Assembly (NCBI GenBank): GCA_018241025.1
Contig: JAFEEQ010000026.1
Coordinates: forward strand, 1 to 64,000
Origin: Pseudomonadota bacterium
Lineage (GTDB): Bacteria > Pseudomonadota > Alphaproteobacteria > Micropepsales > Micropepsaceae
Direction of reading: 5' to 3'
Length of the DNA: 64,000 bases
A program made the translations under genes and the position numbers. The notes under the pieces were generated by a model, which had not been told where the DNA came from, did not search any database, and was given only the letters and a program-made list of their open reading frames with translations. This document shows positions 1 through 8,490 of this stretch, in pieces (the stretch's first letter is position 1; the number at the start of each line of letters is the position of its first letter).

Positions 1-387
1 CTGGCCTCCGCCGACGGTACGCGCCGCATCACGACCTCGGCCCAGAAGCTTTCGCTTTCGGGCACGATCGTGACGATCAAGTCGACCGCCACGATCTCGA
101 CCCAGTCGAAGGCCTCGACCCTGGTCGCGACCATCCAGGCGTCGCTCACCAACGTGAACTCCGCTCTCGCCAAGCTGTCCGCCGGCGCGAAGAAGTTCTC
201 GATCCAGGCGACGTTCGCGCAGAAGCTGTCCGACACGCTGACCGCCGGTATCGGCAACCTCGTCGACGCCAACATGGCCCAGGAAAGCGCCACGTTGCAG
301 TCGCTGCAGGTCCGTCAGCAGCTCGGCGTGCAGGCTCTGTCGATCGCCAACCAGGCGCCGCAGACCATTCTGTCGCTGTTCCGCTAA
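1..387 (+). CDS. Flagellin, C-terminal part (gene begins before the window)
   Basis: The reading frame is open from the first base and ends at a TAA at 385-387, giving 128 residues of a protein whose start lies outside. The end has the classical flagellin C-terminal helix: GNLVDANMAQESATLQ, then RQQLGVQALSIANQ, and a terminal ILSLFR. In flagellins this D0 segment packs into the filament core and carries the export and assembly information. The upstream part is rich in Ser and Thr, as expected of surface-exposed D1/D2 segments that can be O-glycosylated. A hairpin follows directly. Its neighbourhood, a sugar biosynthesis cluster ending in an FlmG-like glycosyltransferase, suggests this flagellin is a substrate of that enzyme, which is an inference. 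The paralogue number cannot be told from this fragment. Confidence 0.93.
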   Translation: MASADGTRRITTSAQKLSLSGTIVTIKSTATISTQSKASTLVATIQASLTNVNSALAKLSAGAKKFSIQATFAQKLSDTLTAGIGNLVDANMAQESATLQSLQVRQQLGVQALSIANQAPQTILSLFR

Positions 388-395
388 GCCTAAGA

Positions 396-419
396 GCGGC
401 GGGGCGAAAGCTCCGCCGC
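396..419 (+). terminator. Hairpin terminator of the flagellin gene
   Basis: A 10-bp stem (GCGGCGGGGC with GCTCCGCCGC, one G-T wobble) closes on a GAAA tetraloop nine bases after the flagellin stop codon. The T run behind it is poor (CCTT), so it may act as a 3' stabiliser as much as a terminator. Confidence 0.6.
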
Positions 420-500
420 CCTTCAGGGACTTCGAAGGAATCGAAGAATCGATCCTTCAAACCCCGGGGCGTAGGGGATTTCATTTCGGTGGGAATAAGA

Positions 501-539
501 GCGAACGGGCGGCGGTCATCGGACCGTCGTCCGTTTCGC
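501..539 (-). terminator. Imperfect hairpin behind the GH57-type gene
   Basis: Read on the minus strand, GCGAAACGGACGACGGTC pairs with GACCGCCGCCCGTTCGC around a CGAT loop, with one bulge and two A-C mismatches. It lies 13 bases beyond the stop codon of the last gene of the minus-strand sugar operon and faces the flagellin terminator. There is no long T run. Confidence 0.4.
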
Positions 540-551
540 CTTTTGCGGCGA

Positions 552-2519
552 TCAGGCAGGAATGCCGACGATGCTGAAGCAGAAGCGGCGCGGGCCGGGC
601 GCATAGGCCATCGGCTTGCGCGTGTCGTCGAGCTCGAGCGCCGAGAGCATCAACTGACAGAACAGCGCGCCATTGCTGACGCGATGGGTGAGGAGGCCGA
701 GCAGGGGCGCGACCTGACGCTCGATCTCGACACGGATGCGCGTGCGGTCGTCGCCGATTTCGGCCCAGCCTTCGGTCAGGCCGAGGCCTTGCGAAGACGA
801 GACGAGGAACGACACCGGCGCGCCGTGCTCGATGGTCTCGCCGGCAAGATCGAAACGCTCGGCGGCGTGGCCGCCATTCTGGGTGATCAGCGAAAGGCGC
901 GAGGCGTCGAAGGCGTCGCCGAGCAAGGTGATGTGGCCGAGGCGCAGGCTGCCCTTGCCCCAGTCGTTCCAGTGGAAGGTGAGATCGAAATCGATCCGCG
1001 GTTCGCGGGCGCAGAAGCGCAGCGTCTTGTCGATCGGACCCTTGGCGGTGTCGATGCGGCCATGAACGAGCGTGTCGCCATTCGCATCCTGCCAGCGGCG
1101 CGACTCGCACCATTCGAGGTCGGTGATCTTGTGCTCGCCCGGTGCTTCGAAGACGCAGTCGCCGGTGTACCAGTCGGCCTGGAGCGCGATGTCGTCGAAA
1201 TGGCCGTGGGCGAGGCCGCCGAGCGCCGGACGTTCGTGATTGGCGAACTGCACCGTTGCGAGGGCGAGGCCGCGGCGACGGTCGAGACGCGCGGCGACGA
1301 AGGGCGTCGCGACGTCGATGTTGCGGCATTCGATGGTGTTGCCTTGCGGCGTGGGTGCCGGTGCCGGCAATGGCGAAGACCATTTCGCTTCTGCAGCGCG
1401 AAGGCGATCGCAGAGCCCGGCCCAGCGCGTCTCGGTGATGTGGGTGCGGTTGTCGCTCGCCCAGAGGACGCAGAGTTCCTTCCAGGCCGCGGCGTCCGCG
1501 TGCTTCGCGACCATGCCGCGATAGATGCGCTCGCAGGCGGCGTTGATGCCGAGATCGTCGCGGCCGGTAACGGCCCAGCGGGCGAGATTGTATTTGCGCT
1601 GCTTTTTGACCGGGATGGGGTTAGCCGGGGTTTCGAGGCGCAAGGTCTGGCCGGCATGTGCGGTATCGCGCAGGGCGAGGACATCGGACGGCGCGACGAT
1701 CTCGTATCGCGCCGAAAGCTGCGCGAAGGCGTCTTCCATGCGCAGCCATTCGCTGGCGCCGGTGAGCTTTTCCTCGGTCTTGTAGCGGCCGGGACGGAAA
1801 TCGAAGATCTCGGCATCGCTGGCATAGATGCAGAGCGCGCGTCGTGTCGCCGATTGCTGGCCGCGGATGTAGTCGAGATAGGGTCCGGCTTCGATGTCGC
1901 GATGGACGAAGCGCTGGAGCTTCTGGAAGGCAACGGTGTTGGTCCAGACGATGCCGATGCTGCGGCCATCGGGGCCGAGCGCGCGCTGCGGCAGATAACG
2001 GGTTTCGCCGTGCCACTGCGGATGGGCGGCGCCGGGATTGTCCCAGTCCATCGCCAGCGCCTTGTAACCGGCATCGAGATAGAGGCCGACGAGACCGGCG
2101 GAATAAGCCTGCTCGTTGACGAGGGCGATGGCGGGGCGGACGCCGAGCAGGCGCTCGTAGGTTTCGTTGCCAAGCTTGAGATTCGCTTCGGTCACGCGCG
2201 CGGGCACCAGCGGGCCGATCATCTGGGCATAGCCGGATCCGATCAACTCGATGCGGCCGGAATCGATCAGGGCGCGGGCATAGGCGATCCAGCTCGGATC
2301 GCGGGCTTCGATCTCTTCGAGGGTGAAGCCCGTGGCTTCGATGCCGATGGGGCCGAATTTTTCGGCAAGGCGCAGCAGCGGCCAATAACAGCGCGCGATC
2401 ACCTCGCTGCGCTGCTCTTCCTCGATGGAGGAGAAGGCGAGGTTGAGATGGAAAAGGGCGAAGAGCTGCAGCGTGCCGGACGCTGCAGCGACTTCTTGCT
2501 CGCGCAGGGGCGCGTTCAT
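552..2519 (-). CDS. GH57-type glycoside hydrolase / glycan-modifying enzyme
   Basis: This 655-residue protein looks like a glycoside hydrolase of the GH57 superfamily. The N-terminal half has the seven-stranded-barrel landmarks: HLN near residue 24, a GIEATGF segment near 60, IELIGSGYAQMIGPLVP near 90-106, a candidate nucleophile Glu136 in VNEQAYS, and a candidate acid Asp235 in YASDAEIFDF. The C-terminal half (about residues 380-655) is beta-rich, as in the accessory domain of that family. There is no signal peptide, so it should act in the cytoplasm. It is the last gene of a minus-strand operon and its ATG overlaps the stop of the ATP-grasp gene by four bases. In this setting it may trim or transfer a precursor sugar, but the substrate cannot be named. 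Family assignment is fairly safe and the role is inferred. Confidence 0.75.
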   Translation of the reverse strand: MNAPLREQEVAAASGTLQLFALFHLNLAFSSIEEEQRSEVIARCYWPLLRLAEKFGPIGIEATGFTLEEIEARDPSWIAYARALIDSGRIELIGSGYAQMIGPLVPARVTEANLKLGNETYERLLGVRPAIALVNEQAYSAGLVGLYLDAGYKALAMDWDNPGAAHPQWHGETRYLPQRALGPDGRSIGIVWTNTVAFQKLQRFVHRDIEAGPYLDYIRGQQSATRRALCIYASDAEIFDFRPGRYKTEEKLTGASEWLRMEDAFAQLSARYEIVAPSDVLALRDTAHAGQTLRLETPANPIPVKKQRKYNLARWAVTGRDDLGINAACERIYRGMVAKHADAAAWKELCVLWASDNRTHITETRWAGLCDRLRAAEAKWSSPLPAPAPTPQGNTIECRNIDVATPFVAARLDRRRGLALATVQFANHERPALGGLAHGHFDDIALQADWYTGDCVFEAPGEHKITDLEWCESRRWQDANGDTLVHGRIDTAKGPIDKTLRFCAREPRIDFDLTFHWNDWGKGSLRLGHITLLGDAFDASRLSLITQNGGHAAERFDLAGETIEHGAPVSFLVSSSQGLGLTEGWAEIGDDRTRIRVEIERQVAPLLGLLTHRVSNGALFCQLMLSALELDDTRKPMAYAPGPRRFCFSIVGIPA

Positions 2520-3733
2520 GCCGTGACGATCTTCAGGCAGGCGAGCGCGTCATTGGCCGCGGCGATGGCGGCGTCGCGCGAGGGGCCGGTGGTCAGCACC
2601 ATCGCGGCAGAGGGACGCTTGTCGCCGGCGGCGGGGATGATGTCGCCCGGCTTGGCGGTGACGATGACCTCGGTGACGCCGGCGATCTTGCGGGCTTCTT
2701 CGGCGCCGGAAACGGAGACGACGCGGCCGGCCTTCGGGAAGGCGTAACGCTGGATCACGGGCGTCTGCTGGCGCGGCTCGAGTTCTTCAGGCGCGACATT
2801 TTCGCCGAGCGCGACCCGGATTGCGGCGCCGATGAAATCGACGCCGGTGTTGAGCGGGATCTCGCGGGTGCAGAAGAAGCCGCCGGAAAGGCGCGCGGCG
2901 AGTTCGATCACGTAAGCCTCGCCCTTGTGGACGACAATGTCGCCCTTGACGGTGCCGTGGGTGATGCCGAGCGCGGCGGCGGCGCGGGCGACGACGTCTT
3001 TCACCTTGTCCTGGATGTCGGGCGGCAGGTGGCTGGGAAGATCGCCGCCGTTCTCGATGAAGAAGGGCGCGTAGCGGTCGAGATATTCGTAATTGCGGTC
3101 GGAAAAGCCCGGCGTGAAGCAGCGGCCGTCGACCACGACGGATTCGGTCGAAACCTGGGGGCCCTCGAGATACTGCTCGACGATGACGCGTTCGCTCGGC
3201 GAATGGGAGCGGGCGAAGGCGAAGGCCTTATCGAGATCGGCGACCTGGGCGACGCGCTGGACACCGCGCGAGCCGCGCGAGTCGACCGGCTTGATGACGA
3301 GATCGCGGCCGCGCTCGATGGCGACGCGTTGGAGTGCTTGCGGTGTCGCGACTTCGTCGAACCACGGCACCGGCACGCCGCATTCGGCGAAGCGGCGCTT
3401 CATCGCGAGCTTGTCGCAGGCGAGTTCGGCTGAGGCGATGGAGATGCCGGGCAGGCCGAGGCGCTGAGCCACAGTCGCCGTGGTGATCGGGGCGTCGGCG
3501 GCGACGCAGATCACGCCGTCGATCTTGCGGACCTTGCGGCTGAAGCGCTCGGCGGCGGAGGCGGTCTCGGCAGGGCCGTAGACATCGGCGATGAGGCAGG
3601 AGTCGGCGAACTGGAAACCCGGCGCATTGGCGTCGCGGTCGGAGACGACGACGTAGTGGCCGAGCTCCTTGGCGCGCTTGGCGGCGTCCGCCGCTTCGAT
3701 GCCGCCGGAGACGATGAGAAGGGTTTTGCCCAT
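2516..3733 (-). CDS. ATP-grasp enzyme (carbamoyl-phosphate synthase/PurK-like)
   Basis: A 405-residue ATP-grasp ligase. The N-terminal pre-ATP-grasp fold starts with TLLIVSGGIEAADAAKRA and resembles the PurK/CarB nucleotide-binding fold. The central ATP-binding part has RGRDLVIKPVDSRGSRGV as its flexible P-loop, and VIELAARLSGGF as the metal-binding strand. Such enzymes join a carboxylate to an amine or thiol through an acyl phosphate. Members in polysaccharide and nonulosonate clusters are thought to put amino acids or acyl groups on sugars, but no substrate can be read here. Its start ATG shares one base with the TGA of the SDR gene upstream, so translation is probably coupled. It could equally make a sugar-linked amide or activate a small acid. 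Confidence 0.78.
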   Translation of the reverse strand: MGKTLLIVSGGIEAADAAKRAKELGHYVVVSDRDANAPGFQFADSCLIADVYGPAETASAAERFSRKVRKIDGVICVAADAPITTATVAQRLGLPGISIASAELACDKLAMKRRFAECGVPVPWFDEVATPQALQRVAIERGRDLVIKPVDSRGSRGVQRVAQVADLDKAFAFARSHSPSERVIVEQYLEGPQVSTESVVVDGRCFTPGFSDRNYEYLDRYAPFFIENGGDLPSHLPPDIQDKVKDVVARAAAALGITHGTVKGDIVVHKGEAYVIELAARLSGGFFCTREIPLNTGVDFIGAAIRVALGENVAPEELEPRQQTPVIQRYAFPKAGRVVSVSGAEEARKIAGVTEVIVTAKPGDIIPAAGDKRPSAAMVLTTGPSRDAAIAAANDALACLKIVTA

Positions 3734-4485
3734 CAGAAGTAGAGTCCGCCGTTGACGTTGATGGTCTGTGCCGTGATGTAAGACGACGCGTCGCTCGCCA
3801 GGAACACGACGGCGTCGGCGACTTCATCGGTGCGGCCGAGGCGCTTCAGGATGATGCCTTCGGCGGCTTTCTGGACGCTCGCGGCCTGGAGACCGGCATT
3901 GCCCATGTCGGAGGCGATCAGGCCGGCGGCGACAACGTTGGAGCGGACATTGTGGCTCGCGCCGAAGCGGGCGATGACCTGGGCGAGCGAGATGAGCCCG
4001 GCTTTCGAGGCGGCATAGTGCGCGGTGCGCGGGCCGCCATATTGACCGCTGACCGAACCGATATGGACGACGGAGCCCCCGCCGTTCGCGCCGATGATCG
4101 GCAGGAAGACCTGGGCGCAGACGAATGGACCTTTGAGATTGGTGGCGAGAATGGTGTCCCAGTCTTCGTCCGTCACCTTGTCGAAGTCGGTCGGTTTGTT
4201 GATGCCGGCGTTGTTGACGAGAATGGTCACCTTGCCGAACGCCTGCGCAGCGACGGCGGCGGCATCGACACTGGTCCGGTCGGTCACGTCCATCTGAAGC
4301 GCGAGGGCGCGGCGGCCCCTGTCGAGGATCAGCGAGCCGACGGCTTCAGCTTCGATGTGGTTCTCGCGGTAGGTGAAGACGATATCGGCACCCGCCTCCG
4401 CGAGGCCGAGTGCGATGGCGCGGCCGATGCCGCGGCTGCCGCCGGTGACGACGGCGGTGCGTCCTTCGAGCGAGAAACGGGTCAT
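3733..4485 (-). CDS. SDR-family NAD(P)-dependent oxidoreductase
   Basis: A classical short-chain dehydrogenase of 250 residues. It has the Rossmann motif TGGSRGIGRA near the N terminus, NNAG around residue 88, and a catalytic tetrad with the YAASK motif. It resembles FabG-type 3-oxoacyl reductases, but those sequences cannot be told from sugar reductases without comparison. The ATG at 4485 is chosen because the residues upstream of it (MPNSSASP...) read like out-of-frame sequence of the neighbouring gene and the Rossmann fold begins eight residues after it. It follows the transketolase C-subunit by four bases and overlaps the ATP-grasp start, so it belongs to the sugar operon. A reduction of a keto-sugar made by the transketolase pair is an attractive but unproven role. 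Confidence 0.88.
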   Translation of the reverse strand: MTRFSLEGRTAVVTGGSRGIGRAIALGLAEAGADIVFTYRENHIEAEAVGSLILDRGRRALALQMDVTDRTSVDAAAVAAQAFGKVTILVNNAGINKPTDFDKVTDEDWDTILATNLKGPFVCAQVFLPIIGANGGGSVVHIGSVSGQYGGPRTAHYAASKAGLISLAQVIARFGASHNVRSNVVAAGLIASDMGNAGLQAASVQKAAEGIILKRLGRTDEVADAVVFLASDASSYITAQTINVNGGLYF

Positions 4486-4489
4486 CGCG

Positions 4490-5458
4490 TCAGGCCTTTC
4501 TCTTGCGCTCCAGCACGGCGCGCGCGGCCCTGGCGATATGCGGGCCGGTGAGGCCGAACTGTTCGGCAAGCTCTTCCGGTTCGCCGGAGGCGCCGAAGAC
4601 GTCCTTCACGCCGACGAACTCTATCGGGCAGGGATGGGAAGCCGCGAGCGACTCGGCGACGGCGCTGCCGAGGCCGCCATAGATGTTGTGATCTTCCGCG
4701 GTGACGAAAGCACCAGTCTCTTCGGCGCAGCGCTTGAGGAGCGCGCCGTCGATCGGCTTGATCGTCGCCATGTTCACGACGCGGGCGGAGATGTTCTCTT
4801 TCTCCAGCTCCTCGGCCGCATCGAGGGCGCGGGCGAGTTCGACGCCGCAGGCGACGATGGTGAGATCGCTGCCGTCGCGCACGATCTGGCCCTTGCCGAT
4901 TTCGAAGACATGATCGTCATTGAACACGCGGCGCGCGGGACTGCGGCCGGTGCGCATGTAGACCGGACCTTCGAATTCGAGCATCGCGCGCGTCGCCTTC
5001 GCCATCTCGATCGGATCGGCGGGCGAGATCACGGTCATGCCGGGAATGGCGCGGAAGGCGGCGAGGTCTTCGAGCGCCTGGGCGCTGCCGCCGTCGGGGC
5101 CGACATCGAGGCCGGGATGGCTGGCGACGATCTTGGCGTTGCGGCGGGCATAGGCGAGCGATAGACGCGCCTGCTCGATGGCGCGCAGGCAGAAGACGGC
5201 GAAGGTGGTGACGACAGGAACGAGGCCGGTCGCAGCGAGGCCGCCGGCCGCGGCCATCATGTTCTGCTCGGCGATGCCGAATTGCAACAGGCGCTCGGGA
5301 TGGCTCTTGCGGAAGTGGTGGACGCCGGTGCCGCCGGCGAGATCGGCGTCGAGCACGACCACCTTGGGGAATTCGTCGGCGAGTGCGGAGAGCGCCTTGC
5401 CGAAGGATTCGCGCAGCGAGTCGTTGCCGATGGCGATGAGGGAGGGAGTGCTAGACAT
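4490..5458 (-). CDS. Transketolase, C-terminal subunit (split enzyme)
   Basis: This 322-residue protein matches the pyrimidine-binding and C-terminal domains of transketolase and 1-deoxyxylulose-5-phosphate synthase. Visible landmarks are FGIAEQNMMAAAGGLA, holding the catalytic Glu that protonates the thiamine ring, VVTTFAVFCLRAIEQ, and the C-terminal GLGSAVAESLA. It must pair with the N-subunit encoded immediately upstream, with which it overlaps by eight bases. Split transketolases of this type are common in secondary and cell-surface sugar clusters and need not serve the pentose phosphate pathway. Here it probably transfers a two-carbon unit to or from a sugar precursor. That is inferred from the operon, not seen. 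Confidence 0.88.
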   Translation of the reverse strand: MSSTPSLIAIGNDSLRESFGKALSALADEFPKVVVLDADLAGGTGVHHFRKSHPERLLQFGIAEQNMMAAAGGLAATGLVPVVTTFAVFCLRAIEQARLSLAYARRNAKIVASHPGLDVGPDGGSAQALEDLAAFRAIPGMTVISPADPIEMAKATRAMLEFEGPVYMRTGRSPARRVFNDDHVFEIGKGQIVRDGSDLTIVACGVELARALDAAEELEKENISARVVNMATIKPIDGALLKRCAEETGAFVTAEDHNIYGGLGSAVAESLAASHPCPIEFVGVKDVFGASGEPEELAEQFGLTGPHIARAARAVLERKRKA

Positions 5459-6353
5459 CGAGAAGCTCCTTGATCTCTGACCGTGTCGCGCCGAGCGATT
5501 GCAGCGCGTCCTCGGCCTGCTGGCGGGTGAATTTCACGCTGCCGTGCCAGGTCGGGATGTTCTCCATGTATTTCACGCCTTTACCCTTGATCGTATGGGC
5601 AATGATCACCGACGGGCGGCCCTGGGTGACCGAGGCGCGGCGGAAGGTCTTGAGGATTTCGGGAATGTCGTGGCCGTCGATCTCGGCGATGCCGAAGTCG
5701 AAGGCGCGCCACTTCGCGGCCAGCGGCTCAAGCCGCATGATCTCGGAGTTGCGGTTGTCGCTCTGCAGCTTGTTGTAGTCGATGATGATGCAGAGATTAT
5801 CGAGGCCGTGATGGGCGGCACACATCGCCGCTTCCCAGACTTCGCCTTCCTGCAATTCGCCGTCGCCGAGGAGCGTGTAGACGCGGGCGGAGAGGCCCTG
5901 CAGCTTCAGTCCCATCGCCATGCCGACCGCGACCGAGACGCCCTGGCCGAGCGAGCCCGTGCTAGTCTCGACCCAGGGAAGATCGAGGACGTGCGGATGG
6001 CCCTGGAACGGGCTGTTCAGCTTGCGCAGGCGGAGCGCGGATTTGGCGTCGCAAAAACCATAGCGTGCGCCCACAGCATAGAGCGCCGGGGCGGCGTGAC
6101 CCTTGGAGAGCACGAAGCGGTCGCGATTGGGATCTTCGATGCTGTCGGGCCAGAGATTGAGCTCGGCACCATAGAGGCAGGCGAGGATGTCGGCAGAGGA
6201 CATCGCGCCGCCCGGATGGCCGGAACCGGCGTGATAGATCGAGGCGATGGAATGTTTGCGCACGAAGGCCGCGGCCTGCGCGAGTTCGGTCTCGAGCGCG
6301 TGGCTGCTGGCGCGGGCCGGATCTTCGTTGATCGAGCGGAGAGTGAGAACCAT
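5451..6353 (-). CDS. Transketolase, N-terminal subunit (thiamine-diphosphate binding)
   Basis: A 300-residue protein equivalent to the N-terminal third of transketolase. The thiamine-diphosphate motif is GDGELQEGEVWEAAMCAAHH with IIDYNKLQSD downstream, the GDG...N signature that binds Mg-ThDP. An early HAGSGHPGGAMSSADI segment and KGHAAPALYA match the conserved donor-substrate region. It is followed by the C-subunit with an eight-base overlap and preceded by the methyltransferase gene with nine bases between. Together the two chains should make a complete transketolase-like enzyme. Its location next to NeuB-like and SpsF/SpsG-like genes suggests it works on a glycan precursor. Confidence 0.9.
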   Translation of the reverse strand: MVLTLRSINEDPARASSHALETELAQAAAFVRKHSIASIYHAGSGHPGGAMSSADILACLYGAELNLWPDSIEDPNRDRFVLSKGHAAPALYAVGARYGFCDAKSALRLRKLNSPFQGHPHVLDLPWVETSTGSLGQGVSVAVGMAMGLKLQGLSARVYTLLGDGELQEGEVWEAAMCAAHHGLDNLCIIIDYNKLQSDNRNSEIMRLEPLAAKWRAFDFGIAEIDGHDIPEILKTFRRASVTQGRPSVIIAHTIKGKGVKYMENIPTWHGSVKFTRQQAEDALQSLGATRSEIKELLDV

Positions 6354-6362
6354 GTCGCGCTC

Positions 6363-7529
6363 CTAGGCCGCCTGCTTGGCGCGGCTGAGAAGATCGGCGT
6401 AGAGCACGATCTCGGCATTCGGCGTCAGCTTCGTGACTTCCTCTGCGATCTCGCTCGCGAAATCGCGGCTCATCACCACGACGACGCCGGGATCGGTTTC
6501 GGCGAGATTTTCGGGGGCGATCAGCGCGCGGCCATGGCGTTCGCCGACATGGGCCTTCAGATGCTTGTCGACGAGGGCGGCAAGCGAGGAGGTATCGAAG
6601 CGACCGTAATGAACGAGACTGTCGAACAGGCGGCCGGCGCCCCACATCGCGACACGGCGCGGGGCCATGCGGCCCAGCTCGGCGGCGACCGCGGTGAGCG
6701 CCGCCATGTTGCGGGCGCGGGTGGCGATATAGGTCGCCATCAGATCGGTTGCGTAATCGACCTCGACAAGATCGCTGCCGACATGGGCGATGGGCGTGCC
6801 GGTCTTGCGCGCGACGAAGAACAGGTTGCTGCGATCCTTCGGATCGGGCGCCTGCTCGATGGTAAAGCCGGCGGCTTCGATCATCCGCGTCAGGGTGCGG
6901 GCGGAGAAGTGATAGAGATGCTTGTCGATGAACCACTCCTCGACGATGTCGTCGGCCGCGAGCAGCGCGGTGTTCGGCGCATCGAGGATGAGCAAACCAT
7001 CCTGCTTCAGCGCGCGATGGTGATCGCGCAGTGTGTGCATCGGATGGATCAGGTGCTCGATGGTGTGGCAGGAATGGATGACGTCGAAACGGCCGCCCTC
7101 GAGCGCGACAGCCTCGATGCGCGCTTCGATCAGCTGGGTGCGCGGCAGGCCGGCGCAAGCGGCGGCGACGCGCTCATCCGGCTCGACCGCCGTCAGATGC
7201 GCATGCGGCGCGACGGCGAGGAAGGCGCGGGCGAAGCTGCCGCGGTTGGAGCCGACATCGAGAAGCTGGAAGTCGGCGTCGATGTTGCAATAGCGGCGCA
7301 GCGCGTCGATCGCGATCTGGGTGCGGAAGCCTTTGCCATAGCGGACATTGCCCCAGTCGGCGCCGCTCGACACCGCGGCGGCGGCGCGCGCGGCGCGGTC
7401 GGCGCGCGGCAGGCTCTGCAGAAGGCCGCAGGCGCCGCAGAGATAGATGGTGAGATCGCGCGTCGAGCGTTCGGGCTTGTAGATGGGGTCGAGCGCGGCG
7501 CGTTGGCAAAGCTCGCAGGTCTCGGTCAT
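6363..7529 (-). CDS. Three-domain SAM methyltransferase (sugar C-methyltransferase type)
   Basis: The 388-residue protein has the build of deoxysugar C-methyltransferases such as NovU and TcaB9. An N-terminal zinc site is formed by CELC and CGAC pairs in the first 35 residues. A SAM-binding Rossmann domain has LLDVGSNRGSFARAFL near residue 90, followed by HTIEHLIHP. A C-terminal domain (about residues 250-388) carries RRVAMWGAGRLFDSL. In that family the enzyme adds a methyl group to carbon 3 of a keto-sugar nucleotide. Other members act on C- or O-positions of unknown sugars, so the exact reaction is open. It sits between the sulfotransferase and transketolase genes and is co-transcribed with them by spacing. 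Confidence 0.8.
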   Translation of the reverse strand: MTETCELCQRAALDPIYKPERSTRDLTIYLCGACGLLQSLPRADRAARAAAAVSSGADWGNVRYGKGFRTQIAIDALRRYCNIDADFQLLDVGSNRGSFARAFLAVAPHAHLTAVEPDERVAAACAGLPRTQLIEARIEAVALEGGRFDVIHSCHTIEHLIHPMHTLRDHHRALKQDGLLILDAPNTALLAADDIVEEWFIDKHLYHFSARTLTRMIEAAGFTIEQAPDPKDRSNLFFVARKTGTPIAHVGSDLVEVDYATDLMATYIATRARNMAALTAVAAELGRMAPRRVAMWGAGRLFDSLVHYGRFDTSSLAALVDKHLKAHVGERHGRALIAPENLAETDPGVVVVMSRDFASEIAEEVTKLTPNAEIVLYADLLSRAKQAA

Positions 7530-7576
7530 GGGACGGTTCCGGGAATATTCCGGTAACCATCTTTCGCCGTTTAGCG

Positions 7577-8407
7577 TTAATAATTCACTACATACTCGGC
7601 GCGTCCGGCATAGCCCAGACGCTGCACCATCGTGCCGGCGATGGCATCGAAGCGCGCGCGCTCGTCGTCGTCGAGGAGGCGATCTTCCGGCCGGTTGACG
7701 TTGTGCGGGCGATGGAAAATCGCGATGTCGGCGTCCGTGCAGGAAAGGTTAAGAAAGTCATAAAGCCCCCGCACGGCGACGGGATCTTCGTGCAGATCTT
7801 CGAGACGAACGAATATCTGCCGCTCCGGCGCGAGCGCGGCGAGGGATTCCAAGATGACGCGATTGATCTCGGCCCAGTGCCAGCAGATGCGCTCGAACTG
7901 CGTGAACGTCCGGAAGAGATCGGCGTCCTCGGCGCCTTCGCGCGGGACTGGCCACCAGTACTTCTTCTCGGGCGGCGGTGCGGGCACCGCGGCCGGATTG
8001 TCGAAATGGGCCTGCAAAATTGCGGTCGAAGCGTCATCGTAGCATTCGGCGCCGAGCTTGCGGAAATAGGAGCCGGAGACTTTCCGCCCATCGCGCACCA
8101 GATGGATGAATTTCGCCTGCGGCATGAGCGCGGCAAGCTCCGGGATGATCCAGGACAGCTTGTTGGAGGAATCGCCCCAATGCGTGGCGCCGCTGTAGTG
8201 CACAGCCGCGGCATGGGTTTGGGCGACGACAAGGCGCGCTTCGTCCGGTGAAACGAGGCCGAGATAGCGCCGCACCGCCAGCGGCTGGGTGATGTGCACC
8301 ATGTATTCGTGGTGCATCTCGACGCCGGCCCTTGCCGAGAGAGCCTTGTGCAGCATCGCCGTGCCGGAGCGGCCGCTGGAAACGACGAAGAAGGGGCTGG
8401 CGCTCAT
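7577..8407 (-). CDS. Sulfotransferase family protein
   Basis: A 276-residue PAPS-dependent sulfotransferase. The 5'-phosphosulfate loop is SSGRSGTAMLHKAL at residues 9-22 and the 3'-phosphate motif is FIHLVRDGRKVSGSYF in the middle. Both signatures of the family are therefore intact. Many bacterial members sulfate exopolysaccharides, Nod factors or glycolipids. It is the first gene of the minus-strand operon that ends with the GH57-type gene, and diverges from the NeuB-like gene across 83 bases that contain CtrA-like sites. Sulfation of a flagellin-linked or surface sugar is the simplest reading, but the acceptor is unknown. Confidence 0.85.
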   Translation of the reverse strand: MSASPFFVVSSGRSGTAMLHKALSARAGVEMHHEYMVHITQPLAVRRYLGLVSPDEARLVVAQTHAAAVHYSGATHWGDSSNKLSWIIPELAALMPQAKFIHLVRDGRKVSGSYFRKLGAECYDDASTAILQAHFDNPAAVPAPPPEKKYWWPVPREGAEDADLFRTFTQFERICWHWAEINRVILESLAALAPERQIFVRLEDLHEDPVAVRGLYDFLNLSCTDADIAIFHRPHNVNRPEDRLLDDDERARFDAIAGTMVQRLGYAGRAEYVVNY

Positions 8408-8435
8408 CCGGTTCCTTACGCGCAGTTCCAGCGCG

Positions 8436-8475
8436 TTAACGCTCTCTTAGCCATGTCAGCTTTAAAAACCGTTAA
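8436..8475. promoter_or_regulatory. Two imperfect CtrA-like boxes between divergent sugar genes
   Basis: The space between the sulfotransferase and NeuB-like genes has TTAA-N7-TTAG at 8436-8450 and TTTA-N7-TTAA at 8461-8475. Each has one mismatch to the CtrA consensus TTAA-N7-TTAA. They are placed where either divergent gene could be controlled. CtrA control would tie the sugar genes to the flagellar programme. TTAA is uncommon in this GC-rich genome, but single-mismatch sites do arise by chance. Confidence 0.35.
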
Positions 8476-8490
8476 GCAAAAGGAGCACGC

